A stretch of DNA of 64,000 bases from Gari tellinella (GCA_922989275.2 OV277869.1:20656189-20720188); one strand, 5' to 3'; positions 7,988 to 21,212 are shown, counted from the stretch's first letter. A program made the numbers and translations. The notes: generated by a model not told the origin, from the sequence alone.

Positions 7988-9942
7988 GGCGAATAACGAA
8001 GCTGAACCTTAACGAAAAGTTAGTGCCAGTGTGTGAGAACTAAAAAGGCATTATGCAAGAAATATTGAACAAGAAAGTGTAAATAGCTGTAAATAAACTG
8101 TGTGGGTGATGTTCTGAGTTAAGGCACCACCTTCTCGTTAGCTCAGAACGTGAGTAACCGTCATCATCCTTTGTACACACGGTGTGCGCAAAAAGTCATG
8201 ACAGTGAAACTAAGAGTGTCATATAAGGCGTAGGACAAAAGACAAACGAGTGTTAAACACGTCATTATAAACGTGTAATCATATTCTTTGTGGGTACTTA
8301 AGTATTGACATTTGAATGGACTATTTTTGTATCTTCCGGTCCTAGGTCAATAAAAGTCAGACACTCTGTCTACTCTTAAGGGGTTAAATTTAAAAGGGAT
8401 TAAGGACTTGTCTAAACATGTCTACAATGTAGTTCTAAAAATAGCTATACATACAATACCACGCATGCGCACGTAGCGTATTAAGGACCGGAGTACTGGT
8501 TAGTCAGTCATTTGGGCCGTAGATGTCGAGTAGTACACACGGTAGAATGAGGTATTTATTTATTGAATTATTTGTTAGTATTATCATTATTGTGATTAAT
8601 TTAAGTAACACGGAGTCATGTACAGACTTGTCTATGACCGACATCCTATCAAACGAGACCTAAATCACGGTCATGAGACATAAAATAACGGAAATAGGAA
8701 CATTGGAAGAGAGAAAGGCGTCAAGGAAGCGAGACTTCCGGTTGGGGTTACGTAAGTCGATAGGTGGTCTCGAGACCTTTCTAACGAGACCAAACATGAC
8801 TCTATTCGGTCTAAAACGAAAGGAGAGAGGACGATTTGAATAGTTTCATTCTACTTGATGACGTCATAGGTGACTTTTTAATCCCCTGTACCTCGCGAAC
8901 TATGCATTCTAGACCCACACATCCATAAATTATTCTTGATCAGCGCGACGTGCTCTTTCGAACGGTCTATAAATCATAGGGTAACGTGAAGTTTGATCTT
9001 TAGGTATAAAAATCAATAAAGGGGAATAACTGGAAAATGACTGACACTCTATGGTGATAGTTACTCCAAACTTAAAGCTGAGGATAAGAGCTCACAATAG
9101 GCATCTAAAGAAATAAGATAACAGCGTAAAAACGTGCACCAACAGAGAAAGGAGAATACGCCACTTTTCATTGCTATCCTTCCTTTTTGAGTTTATGTTT
9201 TTTTCTAAAATGATGAACATTATATATATATTATCTGTATAATGCGCAGTACATGTATTTTTGTGAAATTTTAATGGGTTGCTAGTGACTACCGCTATTA
9301 ATGTGTAAACTTAATTCCCCAACAATAGGTTCTTTGTACTCTTATCTTAATACCATCTCAAGTCAACCAATATTGACGTATAAATGGCTTTAAAGGTTTC
9401 GTTATACGAATAAACTCTGTAAAATTGAAGAAAGTTTAACTAATCTTGAATTATAGAAATTCGGTACATGTATCTTGTCTTTATTTTGAAATTAAAGGGA
9501 CACGGTTTACGACACGCTCAGCGTAAACGTCAGTGTAACGTATAAAACGATGAAGAATGGACTACTTACGGTTTGACAGTAGGTTTCCAGCTTTAACTTT
9601 ATACAAAACTTGATAATATTGCTTGTAACTCCTGTACGAAGTATTATCATGTTAGTAACTGCCTCTAAAGAACTTGATGGTTCAGGGTTGTAGACACCGC
9701 GTCTACTGCATTAACTTTGACGACTGAATAGGACATTGTTGTACCTTCCGGTCCTAGGCCAATCACAGTCAGACACTGTGGAGACTTGTAAGGGATTATG
9801 GTTGATGGTTCAATGGGCCTTTGTTCCTACGTCCGGTTTTGAATAAAGCCACGCCAGACATTCTGTCTCCCCGGGGAGGGATTAAGCTTGACGGCTGAAT
9901 AAGCCATTGTTCTCATATCCTGTCTCGAGTCAATAGGACCGG
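7988..9942. repeat. Non-coding stretch with degenerate interspersed repeat units
   Basis: No credible gene. A unit of roughly 80 bp, recognisable by CTTCCGGTCCTAGG and CAGACA..CTGTCT, recurs near 8330, 9745, 9850 and 9905. A further copy is cut at 9942 by the next element and resumes at 10698 (CGAGACATCCTGTCTCC). A homopolymer of about 20 C lies at 10024-10044, inside the following element. Confidence 0.45.
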
Positions 9943-10689
9943 GAATTGCCGGACATGACCCCCCCGGCCGATTTTGCCCGGGCGGACACGATCCCCCCGC
10001 CTGTTTTGCGCGGGCGGACGTAAGCCCCCCCCCCCCCCCCCCCCTGGTCGAACAGATAATTAACTAATGTTTTGTTATTATTTTTAGCAATCAATGAAGT
10101 TTTTCTTCGGCTGCAAATATTGTCTTGCTTGTTTGTAATAATTCACCAATTATTAATTGTTTCATTTTAATCACGATACCTCTTAGGAAAAATATAATGA
10201 TGATCTAATCATTTATATTGTCAACTTGATTACACTATAGCGACAAAATAAGATAATCGTTGCCTATTAGCGAAGCAAAGTAACACTTTGATAATACATG
10301 GAATTAATTGTTAAATTGTCTCCTTTTACTGAAGAAACACCGCCAGTGAAACGTGTAAGTTTGATAGATTGATTGAATCCATTGTCCATTTAATCGTAAG
10401 TTAAAGGTGTTGTTTGTGTCTCATAATTCTCAAACATATCAAAGTTCTCAAACATTTGCGGTTAAAAGCATAATATATAAAGTGCAATAATGACAACATA
10501 ACACTGAAAAACACGTTTTGAAGTTTTAAATCTACAATTTTACACAATAATACATGTATCTTATCATAGGGTGGTTCGGGGGCTAATGTCCGCCCGCGCA
10601 AAACAGGCGGGGGGCTCGTGTACGCCCGCGCAAAATCGACCGGGGGCTCGTGTCCGGGGGGGGGGGGGGGGGGCTCATGTCCGCTTACC
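9943..10689. mobile_element. Non-autonomous TIR element, G/C-rich tandem-motif ends
   Basis: Arms of about 100 bp at 9943-10043 and 10571-10689 are inverted copies. Each arm repeats the motif GGACAYGAGCCCCCGG plus GATTTTGCGCGGGC two to three times and holds a long C or G run. The flanks are AGGACCGG at 9935-9942 and AGGACCGA at 10690-10697, an 8-bp target duplication with one mismatch. The AT-rich interior has no transposase. The insertion splits an ~80-bp repeat that continues on both sides. Confidence 0.75.
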
Positions 10690-10697
10690 AGGACCGA

Positions 10698-11875
10698 GAC
10701 ATCCTGTCTCCTGAGAAGGGATTAACTTTGAAAGGCTTTGTCTGTACATGTTCTAATGTCAGCTCGGTATACCGTGTAGACCTATACCGTGTAGATCCTA
10801 TACATACAGTACACCTCCAATCTACATGAAATCCCCCGTGACCCCCTAAAGGCCCCTCACCCCTGGGCTATATATAGACCCACGTGTTTATCCTATCTTT
10901 AGAAAAGTTGGTCAGCCAAGATGGCCGCCGATTACGTCATCTTTGTTTGCATGCAAAGAGGCGCATATACTACTGATATGCAAAACATTTGTCAACTGAT
11001 CAGACTCTACACATTTGATCACACACGTATTCAGTCTCTTTACCAAGAAACAAGAAGCAAGTAGTCTTTTTCTCCACATGTTTCTTTCTCAACCATTTCC
11101 TCCAATGGGTCTTCATATGTAAAATACATGATCTTTAAATATTAATCGTAGATTAAAACCTGTGAATGGAATAGGATAAAATAACATGTGGGTATTTGAA
11201 TCAAATATATATATAAATAACCATGGAAATTACATCAACTACATTTATTCAACGTCAAGCAATCGGGATTTACAATACTTTTTATTCTGGTCAAAACATA
11301 GTTGATTCTAAATGTGATCAGTTTCAAAACATAGGTGAGAATATAGGTGATCAGTATCAAATGTACACTACTTGTATCTGCTTTATAAATAGATTAAAGG
11401 AAAATGGACAGTTCCGGTTAAGTCGGTCTTATATTGTAGATTTTGTCTTACAAACAACATATGTCCAAATCCCATTGTCGTTAGGATGCATATAAGCGTA
11501 AAAAATAGATAATAAACTAGCCAGATAAGTCTTCACTAATTAAATAGGAGGCCGCCATCTTTGCATATTCGCAAGCGGAACTATTCGGTCTTTATCCTAT
11601 TTGTGACGTCATACATCCCCATGCATGTTGTCGGTTACTTTGGATGTACAGGGTACAAATAAATAAATAGTTGTAATGCCTTTCTATTAACCTACACATC
11701 AATAAAATAACTATGAAATAAATGTATTACGCTGGCTTATAAACTAATTATAATTAATAAATAAAAATCTACACTATTTGTGATTAGTATCCAAACTAAA
11801 TCGTGTTTTTACAGTGATTATAGGTGTGAAATAACAGCAGTTAGGGGAATTTGTTTTAGGAAAATACTTAGATCA
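10698..11875. other. Intervening sequence with TATA box and two unrecognised small ORFs
   Basis: A TATATATA box at 10869-10876 precedes an ATG at 10921 in good context (CCAAGATGGCCGCC, also a YY1-like site), which opens a 47-codon ORF to 11064. A second ORF, 11223-11495 (90 codons), is Gln/Thr-rich and AT-rich. Neither resembles a known family, and chance is the simplest reading. ATACCGTGTAGA repeats twice near 10770. Confidence 0.3.
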
Positions 11876-11945
11876 AACGTAAGATAAGATAAAAATAAGA
11901 TAAGATAAGCTTTATTTTGAGTCGACAAGACATATACAAGTAAAA
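11876..11945 (-). repeat. Probable LINE 3' end with (TTATC)n tail, minus strand
   Basis: Read on the minus strand, ACTCAAAATAAAGC is followed by repeated TTATC units. The same TTTTGAGTCGRCAAGACATATA text occurs at 32100-32125 with a different short-repeat tail, as expected for two non-LTR retrotransposon insertions. The body is expected to the right but is not recognisable. Confidence 0.5.
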
Positions 11946-13591
11946 CAATTTAGCCTATGAGAAAGCTGTCAATCCTGTCATTCTAATACACTTTTTAAAA
12001 ATTTAAATTCAAATTTGTTTTATTTTTCCATAAAATCTACAAGCTGATCAAACTTAATTAAAAATGGAAATGGATATTCAGAATTAGTATTTTTCTGATA
12101 GACGCATTTGCTAAATACCAAATTAAAGCAATTTAAGCACAGCTAAAAATAATTTACATAAAAACTGATCGCTTAACATTATTAAAACAAAGAGGGTTTA
12201 TTAACCATTGGTGTTGCAGTTGGATGTCACATCACTATGGAATTCCATATACGACAGCCAACTTCTTATTGTCAACTGTCTACTCTTTACTTCTTACTGC
12301 CAACTGCTCACCGCCAAAATGCGTACTGTATGAATACTTGATGAAGGGTATAAAACCGAAGCCCCGAACCAGGAACCATGGGTTAGATCTCTATAAGAGA
12401 GTACCCCGGGAAAGAGACGTAAAAACGAATAAAGCAAAGCAAGGAACCGTGAAAACCCTATGAACTGTTACTGAAATAAGCTTGTCGTTTCCTAAGTTAT
12501 TTTTTTCTTCTATTTTCCAAATTTATAAGTGCTATATATATAATTAAATTGATGGAAATCCGCCACGATTCCACGACGTATTGATATACAGATGCACTCG
12601 TAGTTCGAAATGCGGCGCCTAAAAATATTCATTGTTTTACTCCTATCCAAACATTTGACAACAAATGCACAATAGTTTGTTTTCCTCGCTATGGAGTTCC
12701 ATGTACAACAGTCAAATCCTTACGGTCAACTGCCAACTGCTTACTGTCTACTCTTTACTGCCAACTGCTTACTGCCAACTACTTACTGTACGTTTCACAC
12801 CTGTACGAAACTCCATGTTTCACTTCTTATACGGCAGCTATTTGGTCCAATGTGAAGTTTTGTTGCCGCAGCGGGCAGTATTTTACCAGAAGATCCTCCA
12901 TATTTAATCCATATACATGAATTTTGAATTATTGACAGGAAGCAGTTGAAAGTAAGCAGTTATATGGAATTCCATACATCACGGACGTCACCTGCGTCAT
13001 GCACCATCGTTCTGAAACACTCAAGAGCACTAATTTAAGACTTTATATCACAGTAAGGTTGTTTCAATAAAATTTGAATGAAAATGGTAGTACCAGCCTG
13101 TAAGTCAAGATCTAGCTTATGAGAGTATAGTTTCATAAGCAAAAAGAAAATATAAACAGTTTGATTAACCCCTATTTTGCTGGACTATCGGAAAAAATGA
13201 ACGACAATTTAACAAATGTCTCTAAAGGAATGTTATCTAGAAGCACTGACATTTATAGCAAACTGCATAGTCCCTGATCTGAGGGTTCCTTCAGAATCCC
13301 ACTGATCTGGGTAGTATCTTTTATTTCCTCCATTAAGGAGAGCATTTTACATAAACAAAAACAAAATACATATACCCGTGACAACATGAAACGAACAGAA
13401 TCCCACTGATCTGGGTCTACATTGTTTGCAGGAGTGTAAATCTCGGCTCAAGCACAGTAGGGGTTAAAAGCACACAAAAGCAGATATAGCACATACATGC
13501 ATAATATGAGAACCCACAATACGTAAACTCATGGAGAAATTACACATTCTCCATGGTAAAATATCGGCGGGTATGCACATATGATCATATG
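11946..13591. repeat. Unassigned sequence with simple repeats
   Basis: No gene. ACTGCCAACTGCTTACTG-like units are tandemly arranged at 12258-12315 and 12720-12795. The palindrome TGGAATTCCA occurs at 12237 and 12965, with a variant at 12691. AGAATCCCACTGATCTGGGT occurs at 13291 and 13398. Confidence 0.45.
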
Positions 13592-14376
13592 GGTTTACGG
13601 ACGTTTCGCTACCCGGGACGTTTCGCTACCCCGGACGTTTCGCTACAGTCGTTTCGACACCTAAAGGTAAGTCGTTTCGCTACCCAATTTTTTAAAATGA
13701 TATTAACTTAATTTTTTTTTGGTTGAATAAGATATGGCGATATACTATTGAGCTAAAATATGTATTACAAACTTATTTTTGAATGAATAACTGAAAAAAT
13801 GATCGATTTATTGACAAAAATCGTGTCAGTTACACTAAAAATAGATGCTGCTATATTTGATGTATAAATATACATGTAATACTTTGCTTATTGCTACTTT
13901 AGCCTCATAATTAAACAAAAACATTGGATCCAGACGAGACGCGTTGTTAAGCGGCCTCTCGTCAGGATCTTAAATGGCCATAATGCATTAGAAATTAAAT
14001 ATAGTTATTAGAAAAAATACTTTTTACGGCGAAATATGTGAAAGTTTGACGTGAGAAAAAAACATAAACTGATAAATATTCTAGTAATCCACTTTATTCT
14101 TTCATAAAACTTCTATAAACAAAACAATGTGACACACATAAGCACATATGATGCACTTAATCTTTTCAATTAACCCATTACTCCGCGGCGCATATACACA
14201 TGGTAGCCGCTTTAGAAGATAGTTAAGAAGATATGACTATTGCGTGTATAATTAGCGATATGAATGTCGACTATCCAAACAGTTGGGATCCTGATCACTT
14301 GATCAGACACCGATTGTACAGTAAAACCTCTCTATTACGGGCACTAAACGAAGGCTAATTGATTTTATAAAATAAA

Positions 14377-14465
14377 GGTGACAGCTTTAAGCAATGTGAC
14401 AGTAAAACAGAAAAGCTCCTATAGGAGCTTTCTATTTTACTGTCACATTGCTTAAAGCAGTCACC
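14377..14465. repeat. Long hairpin (foldback) inside the TIR element
   Basis: Two ~40-bp arms starting GGTGACAGCTTTAAGCAATG and ending with its inverse surround a short TATA centre near 14421. The design matches the foldback MITEs elsewhere in the window, but the sequence is only partly shared (GCTTTAAGC tips). Confidence 0.75.
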
Positions 14466-14565
14466 TGTCATAAACACCTGTTTATTAACTTAATTATACT
14501 TTACTTTAAAGACAATGTATATACATGTACCTGCTTGACGCAAGGCAAAATTAATGCAAAAGCTC

Positions 14566-15320
14566 TACGTTACACGTGTCAAGCATTAAGCGATATATAT
14601 TTAATCGCAACGTGTCTTTATATGGCACAGCACAACAGTTTGGTCAGGATGCTTAAAGGAGTGTCAAACAGTTTGAAACCTGGTCAGATGCCGAGTTACA
14701 CAATGATGACACCTTTTATGCAAGGGGGTTAATTTATTCCTTAAAGTCAGTTTCATTCTAAAGTTAGGAAATCATTAGGAATGCAATCAGTTCGATTGCT
14801 GGTGCTGTTTTAATCAATCGTTGACTCGGCACGATACAGTGAAGCCTTTGTTTGACGGTCACTCAATGATATTGTACGGTGCTCTTATTTTTGATACAAT
14901 GTATATCTTCTTAATGCAGAGCAGAAGTATTGCAAATACTCTACTGTGAGTTTTCTACGTTACATCTGTCAAGCGTTAAGCAGTACATTTCTCATGTCAA
15001 TTTATAATGCGAGTGCTTTAAATAGTCACTTATTTTAATAGAGATTTTTCTTTTTCGGCACGTGCCGTGCCTGCATATGGCACTGCAGAAGAGAATGATC
15101 AGGATGTAAACAATTCGCAAAAAAAGGCGTTCTACCCGATACAAGGCAGCGAGGGGGTTAATTAATAAATACATGAGTGTCAACAGTTTCGGTAACCTGG
15201 TCACATGCCGAGTTACACAATGATGACACACACCTTTTATTCAATGGGGGGGGGGGATAATTTATGGGACCGGTAATTTATCCCTTAAAGTAAAATTTCA
15301 TGTAAGTTCTAAAGTTATAG
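14566..15320. repeat. Imperfect internal duplications
   Basis: CTACGTTACAYSTGTCAAGC occurs near 14567 and 14957. GCCGAGTTACACAATGATGA occurs near 14691 and 15206, each followed by an ACCTTTTAT segment and a G run. These are old, diverged duplications in the element interior. Confidence 0.6.
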
Positions 15321-15347
15321 AAAGAATTAGGGTTCATGATTAGGAAT

Positions 15348-15710
15348 CATTAATTTTCATCGCGTGTGTATTAAATAAACATACACAATTTTAACTCTGA
15401 AATATAACTCTTATTCTCCTTTTATTCAAGTATATTTTGGTAAATTATCATCAAATTATAATTTTTATTAACTTTTCTTTATTTATTATTTAAATTGTTT
15501 CTCCGTGTTTTAATTACTACAGATTCATTAATTTTCCAGCGCGAGCGTTAAATAAAAGTACACAGTATTAACTCTGAAATTTAACTCTTTTTCTCATTTT
15601 ATTCATGTTTATTATGGTAAAGTATCATCAAATAATTAAAGTTTTCTTTATTTATGGTTTAAATTGATTATCCGAGTTTTAATTTCTACAGATTCATTAA
15701 TTTTCCCTAA
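15348..15710. repeat. Tandem duplication, unit about 170-178 bp
   Basis: CATTAATTTT and the text after it begin units at 15348, 15526 and 15695. Units share TTAACTCTGAAATwTAACTC and TTTTATTCAwGTwTATT. Two full copies and a partial third. Confidence 0.75.
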
Positions 15711-15839
15711 TTTTGAATATTGGGTAGCGAAACGTACAGGTAGCGAAACATCCGGGGTAGCGAAACGACTGAAGGTTGGGTAGCGAAACGACTGTAGCGA
15801 AACGTCCGGGGTAGCGAAACGTCTGGTAACCATCATATG

Positions 15840-16048
15840 TATCGCAACCACTAAATAACATATTTATACATGTTAATCGTGTTTTAACACTGATTAACAT
15901 GTTAATCGTGTTTAAACACTGATTATAACGAGCGAAGCGAGCTTCTATGGTTACGTATACAATAAATTTCAAGTTAAAAATCACATTTACATTGTATAGA
16001 TTTTTCTTCGTAGGTTTTTTGTACTTCCGCCGGATCTACTTGCTACAT
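15840..16048. repeat. Short tandem duplication and unassigned flank
   Basis: TGTTAATCGTGTTTWAACAC repeats at 15871 and 15900 (period 29). Nothing else is recognised. Confidence 0.5.
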
Positions 16049-16320
16049 TATTTTTCACAGACTGGTCGACCCTGCTCGCGTTTTATTTATGAACATGATG
16101 AACAAAAAAAGTTTCGTTAAAAATGTTGCTTCCGGTTACCCGTACGTTGACCCGGAAGTTATTGTCTATCACTTGCGACCTCTCGGCTATTTTTCACAGA
16201 CTGGTCGACCCTGCTCACGTTTTATTTATGAACATGTTCAACAAAAAAAGTTTCGTTAAAATTTTTGCTTCCGGTTACCCATAGGTTGACCCGGATGTTA
16301 TTATCTAACACGCGCGACTA
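16049..16320. repeat. Tandem duplication, 139-bp unit
   Basis: TTTTCACAGACTGGTCGACC starts at 16052 and again at 16191, and about 120 bp following are nearly the same in each copy, including GCTTCCGGTTACCC. Confidence 0.85.
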
Positions 16321-16342
16321 TTCTGACTGACCTCTCAGCTCC

Positions 16343-17610
16343 ACAGGTGTCCGGCTCAAATTAAAAAAAAAAAATATTTTTTTGCTTCTGTAGCGCTAGA
16401 TCTATCATATATAAGAGACTCTTATACACTAAACGACACTTATAAGTGTGCATGTATTATTTTTTAGATATCTTATTAACGCATCAACCGAATTAAGTCA
16501 AATTCTCAGGATGTGTGCTTAAGAGACCATGTCTCACACTGATTTATATTTTATTTCATATTAATGAATAGCGAACAAATGACAAAGGTTAAAAAAGTAC
16601 TGATGAATCACACGAAATACCAAAAAACCTAAAACCCGATAGAACTAGCTGCTTTACATCCTTGGTCGTTTCTTACAGTTAAAAATGAGCCCAACGGGAT
16701 AAAAAATTAAGGTTAAATAACCTGGGTCAATTCTTAACATAGAAAACTGACCCTGAGTTGATTCTTAATATCAAAAACTTACATCATGTCGATTTTTAAC
16801 ACAGCGTTAAATTTCATCTAACACAGTGTTTGCGCCCTTTACCTGTAGGCATTATTTAATAATACGATTGATTATCGATTTTTCCGCTGCTGGCGTATGC
16901 TTAGGTCAATAGTATAAATCGGTATGGAATCAAATTTTTGAACAATTTCAGAACCCTGTGGATTTTCACCTAAGCGCGATGTTGCATAAATATTTTTGGA
17001 CTTTATTAGAAAATGTTTCAAAAATATTGTGTTAAAAAATTAATTGCCTACATGGGATATGTATTGAGTTAGATGGCACAATATAAGAGCAAGTAAAATT
17101 ATTTTTTTTATGAAATAAAAGAAACCATTTTGCAAAAAAAAAAAATCCAATCTGTAGAACAAATACTTGTTATTATTCACGGGTGAGTTTATTATTTTCG
17201 TACAACAGATTGATTTGTAAATCAAAAAATAAGATGCAAACTTTGCATTGACAGACACCGCCTCCTTGCGGGATAGATAACTTGATTTTTTTTCTCTGTT
17301 TTTCATACAAGCGTGAGCTATTTCATTACTTATGGTCAAGTGCAATTTCATTTTGCACGCTGCATCGAATTCCACATGCATTTTTGTGTTTTTATTTGTT
17401 TACGCACTGGACCGTGAAGATGACACGCTTTTCAAAAAATGAATAGCGAGTTATTGTTTTTAATATTGGGTAAAAATCTGGTTGAAAACAAACCAGGAAT
17501 AATCTTACAAATTACATTTTTATACATGCACACTTATAAATGTCGTTTAGTGTATATGATAGATCTAGCACTACAGAAGCAAACAAAAAGCCGGACACCT
17601 ATGCTCAGCT
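16343..17610. mobile_element. Inverted-repeat element, about 1.27 kb
   Basis: The left arm (AGGTGTCCGGC ... GCTTCTGTAGCGCTAGATC, 16349-16460) is mirrored at 17515-17610. Arms also share the inverse-matching text around ACTAAACGACA and GTGTGCATGTAT. The centre is AT-rich with no transposase. No clean target duplication was found, so ends are approximate. Confidence 0.6.
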
Positions 17611-18226
17611 CTGGACGAGTCTATTTGAGATTTTTTAAGTGCACATTTCCGGTTATCTCCAAAGAAAACATAATTAATTGCGAGAATCACACATCAAATT
17701 TAAATAAAAAAAAACTCGCTCGTTAATACCATCCTACTGAAATTATCAACACAGTAAAAACTGTTTTATTGAGTTTCCCCCCTTTGTTTATCAGTTGTGA
17801 TGTTTATGACGTCACTTCCTAAGATTAGAAAAGTACCATGTCACACACATACGACCTGTTTCGACTAGGCCTAGATCTTTATTTCTGTAATATCAGATAT
17901 GTTGTTTCTAATTCTTGTCAATATCAAAGTGCATGTGTACACAGATGATTTCAACACTGTGCTCGATCATGCCAGGTGGGGTAGATTTACGTAGATAGTC
18001 TGGCAGTGTTGACAGTTTCAGCCGGTTTCGAAACACCTAGAAACCCAGGGCTATCCACTATTAAAACCCACCGTCCAATATCCATGAAAAAGTCATTTTC
18101 TGTAATAGTTTTCGTTATCTGAATGCCAGTCAGCTATATGGAAGTAATAATATTAGTGCCAACTAAATTTAATTTACGATACACTTATCCTCATTCATCA
18201 ATTCACCCAAAGTCACCCAAATCCAC
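17611..18226. other. Unassigned sequence
   Basis: No gene, repeat or structure recognised. Confidence 0.5.
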
Positions 18227-19405
18227 CCAAGTTCAACAGTGTTTAAACTCTAGAAGCCACAATATGTCTCCAATCTTTCTCAAACTTGGCCAGATTGTAT
18301 ATAACCATAAGATTTTGTATGAGTTCGATTATGCTTGAAATCAGACCAATAGATCAGATCAAGAGTTTTCTATCTTTGAATTGCTGAAAATGCCTTATTT
18401 AACAGTGTCTACACTCTAGCGGTCGCACTTTTTCTTCAAACTTGCTCAGATTGTATATGACTATAAGAGTTCAGATGAGTGTGATTATGCTTGGAACCAG
18501 ACAAATGGGTCGAGAGTTATCTACCTTTGAATTGCTGAAAATGCCATATTTAAGGGTGTTTACATTCTAGAGGCCACAATTTTTACCCAATCTATCCTAA
18601 ACTTGTTCAGATTGGATATGACCATAAGAGTTCATATGAGTTTGAATATGGTTGAAATCGGACCCATATGTTGAGAGTAACCTACCTTTGAATTGCTGAA
18701 AATGCCATATTTAACGGTGTTTACACTCTAGAGGCCACACTTTTTATATAATCTATCTCAAACTTGCTCAGATTGTATATGACCATAAGAGTTTAGATGA
18801 GTTTAATTATGGTTGAAATCGGATCAATATGTTGAGGATTATCTACCTTTGAATTGCTTAAAATGCCATATTTAACAGTGTTTACACTCTAGAGGCAACA
18901 ATTTTTATCCAGTCTTTTTCAAACTTGGCCAGATTGTATATGACCATAAGAGTTTAGATATATGTGATTATGGTTGAAATAAGACCTATAGGTCAAGAGT
19001 TGTCTGCCCTTGAATTGCTGAAAATGCCATATCTTACAGCGTTTACACTCTTGCAACTACAGTTTTCAATGGATTTTGATTATACTTGCACACAAAGTAT
19101 ATAGCTATAAGTTCTCAAAGGAGTGCAATTATTGTTGAAATCTAATCATTGTGGCAATAGTTATCTGCCCTTGATATACATGTACTCTGAAATGCTTAAA
19201 AGGCTTCATTTCAGTATTGTTTAGGCTCTAGTTATCTGCCCTTGATGTACTCTACTATACTAGAATTATGGGGTTGTATTCCAAAAAGTTTTACATGGTA
19301 TACTACAAATTTGAATGGATTTAGATTAAAACGGATGAAACAGAAAGGTAACGCTTTCAAGCTTCAGTACAACAGTTGAGCGATATCAGGGCCTTCAGGT
19401 TATTA
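18227..19405 (+). mobile_element. Pearl-like element C, copy 1 (5'-truncated tandem core)
   Basis: Units of about 151-166 bp are marked by GTTTACACTCTAGAGGCCAC, with CTAG at 18250, 18416, 18567, 18728 and 18889. A diverged tail follows and ends in a GAGCGATATCAGGGCCTTCAGG-type terminus that forms a GGGCC/GGCCC hairpin in better copies. The AGCTCACCTGAGC header seen in other copies is absent. A ~160-bp tandem core is a hallmark of bivalve pearl elements. Confidence 0.75.
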
Positions 19406-20079
19406 AATCATTTGGTTTATTAACCCATTACCCAATAAATACGCCTTAATGGGTTATAGTCAAAGCGTACCATGGGTAAAGCATACCAAGTCAAAACGTA
19501 CCATTTTTGGTCGAAGCATACATAGGGAACATTTTCAATATGTTATTAGTCGATAATTTATTGTTTTTCGCACATCATATAACCTCGCGTAAATATCGTA
19601 ATTAGATCTAGTGTATTAAATATATGTCTTGATGTATAGTTTTTACCCAGACACAACAGTATCTTTGAAACTTTAGTCATTAGGAACAAATTTGCCATTA
19701 TGATCATCAGTTCTTAAAGTTTCGAAATTATTAATATTAACATTAGTGCCAATAATTATGTTGATCCATGCGTCGCCGTACACAGCTTCTAATCAGGATC
19801 CAAACTGCTTGAAAATAAATTGTGCACCCATGCACCACAGTATCTTTGAAGATTCAGTTCTCAAAATTTCGAAATATTAACATTAGTGTCAACAATTGTG
19901 TACGGTAGATCCTGATCATTCGCCGCCATACGCAGCTCCTGATCAGGATCCAAACTGCTTGAAAAATAAATTTCGCGCCCATGCAAAATATAGTCTCTAA
20001 TTACGAGGCTTCTGATCAGGATCCAAACTGTTCAAAAAGTAAATAGTTCCATTTGATACAGTCTTAAATCTGTACCATA
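19406..20079. repeat. Imperfect repeats between nested elements
   Basis: Contains a MITE tip TTAACCCATTACCC near 19420, the left arm of the long TIR element, and several variants of ATCAGGATCCAAACTG (19790, 19935, 20015) with CAGTATCTTTGAA at 19668 and 19850. No coding potential. Confidence 0.5.
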
Positions 20080-20088
20080 AAATTATAT

Positions 20089-21052
20089 GGTAGTGACTAG
20101 GGGTACGTGACCGTACCTCTAATATTTGAAATTAGCGGTACGGTCACGTGCCCCTAGCGAGCCCTGTGAGGGTTGACTAGGGGTACGTGAGTCCATAACA
20201 CTGTATAGCAACACTTTATTGTGTCTGCAGATATGTTAATAGCGATGCTAATGTTAATAATATCTCATTTCAACCTTCTATTCTGACTGTTTAACGCAGA
20301 AAAGCAAAAAAAAAAATTAATCCAAAAATAATTTCCAATCGGCATTTTTTTCACGGCAGCGAAAACTATACCTATGAATAAAGAACGTTCACACATTTTT
20401 ACAAACATGTATAAATATCCAATACCAGCCTTGTTTAGAATAAATGCACTGTTTAATTGCGACCAGTTATCAAACGTGTTTTACGAGTTGATTTGTGTAG
20501 GTCATTAACCAGCAAACTTGGGTACCGGCAAACTTACATGTTTCGATACTTGATTGGAGCCGAAGCTTCGATATTTTTTATTTTCTTAGATCTACCACTT
20601 TATAATCATCGTCAAGTTAGGAAGGCACATCAGCAGCAGTAGTTTCTTACAAGCTTATTGTATTAATTAAGTTACCATTGAATCAAAATTTTGAGAAAAA
20701 AACTTAACATTGGTCACGGATTTTCAGATATCGGGCGTATCTGACGATAATTAACCCAATACATGTATGCGGAATTCTATTCTCATCGCTGCCGGTGAGA
20801 ACAAGTTGGGTGGGGAATATTTGTCGAAGTTTCTTTGTTTTTCTCCATTAAATATCCACAAGATAAGGTAGAAATGAGAGATCATTAATATTAGCATCAA
20901 TAAAACGTATCTGCAGGCAAATTAATATGTTGCTACATAGTTTAAATGACTCACGTACCCCTAGTCAACCCTCACAGGGCTCGCTAGGGGTACGTGACCG
21001 TACCGCTAATTTCAAATATTAGAGGTACGGTCACGTACCCCTAGTCACTACC
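20089..21052. mobile_element. MULE-like non-autonomous TIR element, copy 1, 9-bp TSD
   Basis: Tips are GGTAGTGACTAGGGGTACG and its inverse, with arms of about 105 bp. AAATTATAT flanks both ends (20080-20088 and 21053-21061), a perfect 9-bp target duplication, the size typical of Mutator-like elements. Within each arm GGGGTACGTGACCGTACC folds back on its own inverse with a short loop, so each TIR contains a hairpin. The interior is non-coding. Confidence 0.88.
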
Positions 21053-21074
21053 AAATTATATTCTATATCCTAGC

Positions 21075-21212
21075 AGATACTGACTTAAGGCAGGTTTGGA
21101 GTAAAGCAGAATGCGCCGTAAGGCGCATTCTGCTTTACTTTCAATTTGCTTTAAATAACCCTTCATTCTGTTTTCAAAACTAGAATTAGGCTATGGGGTA
21201 ATGTGTTAATTT
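21075..21212. repeat. Foldback MITE, right half
   Basis: The hairpin AAAGCAGAATGCGCC/GGCGCATTCTGCTTT is centred at 21120 and is followed by GGCTATGGGGTAATG, the mirror of the TTAACCCATTACCCC tip of this MITE family. The left half is displaced by the MULE-like insertion. Confidence 0.65.

Larger units (their letters stand above)
13592..15831. mobile_element. TIR element built on GTTTCGCTACCC motifs, 8-bp TSD
   Basis: The left arm (13592-13690) repeats CGTTTCGCTACCC four times; the right arm (15718-15831) holds the inverse, GGGTAGCGAAACG, five times. Outer tips are GGTTTACGGACGTTTCG and its near mirror. ATCATATG flanks both sides (13584-13591 and 15832-15839), a perfect 8-bp target duplication. 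The 2.2-kb interior has a hairpin, duplicated segments and no transposase, so it is non-autonomous. Confidence 0.88.

Noticed and set aside
10869..11064. TATA box plus ATGGCCGCC small ORF as a gene
   Set aside because: The arrangement is attractive but 47 codons with no homology cannot be supported from sequence alone.
11223..11495. 90-codon ORF as a gene
   Set aside because: AT-rich composition and no recognisable motif; could be chance.
13600..13690. Short repeats with spacers resembling a CRISPR array
   Set aside because: The arm is mirrored 2.1 kb away with a target duplication, spacing is irregular, and the genome is eukaryotic.
15648..15984. Minus-strand frames with RFATPDVS-like peptide repeats
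   Set aside because: Products of the tandem GGGTAGCGAAACG motif in the right arm of the 13592 element.
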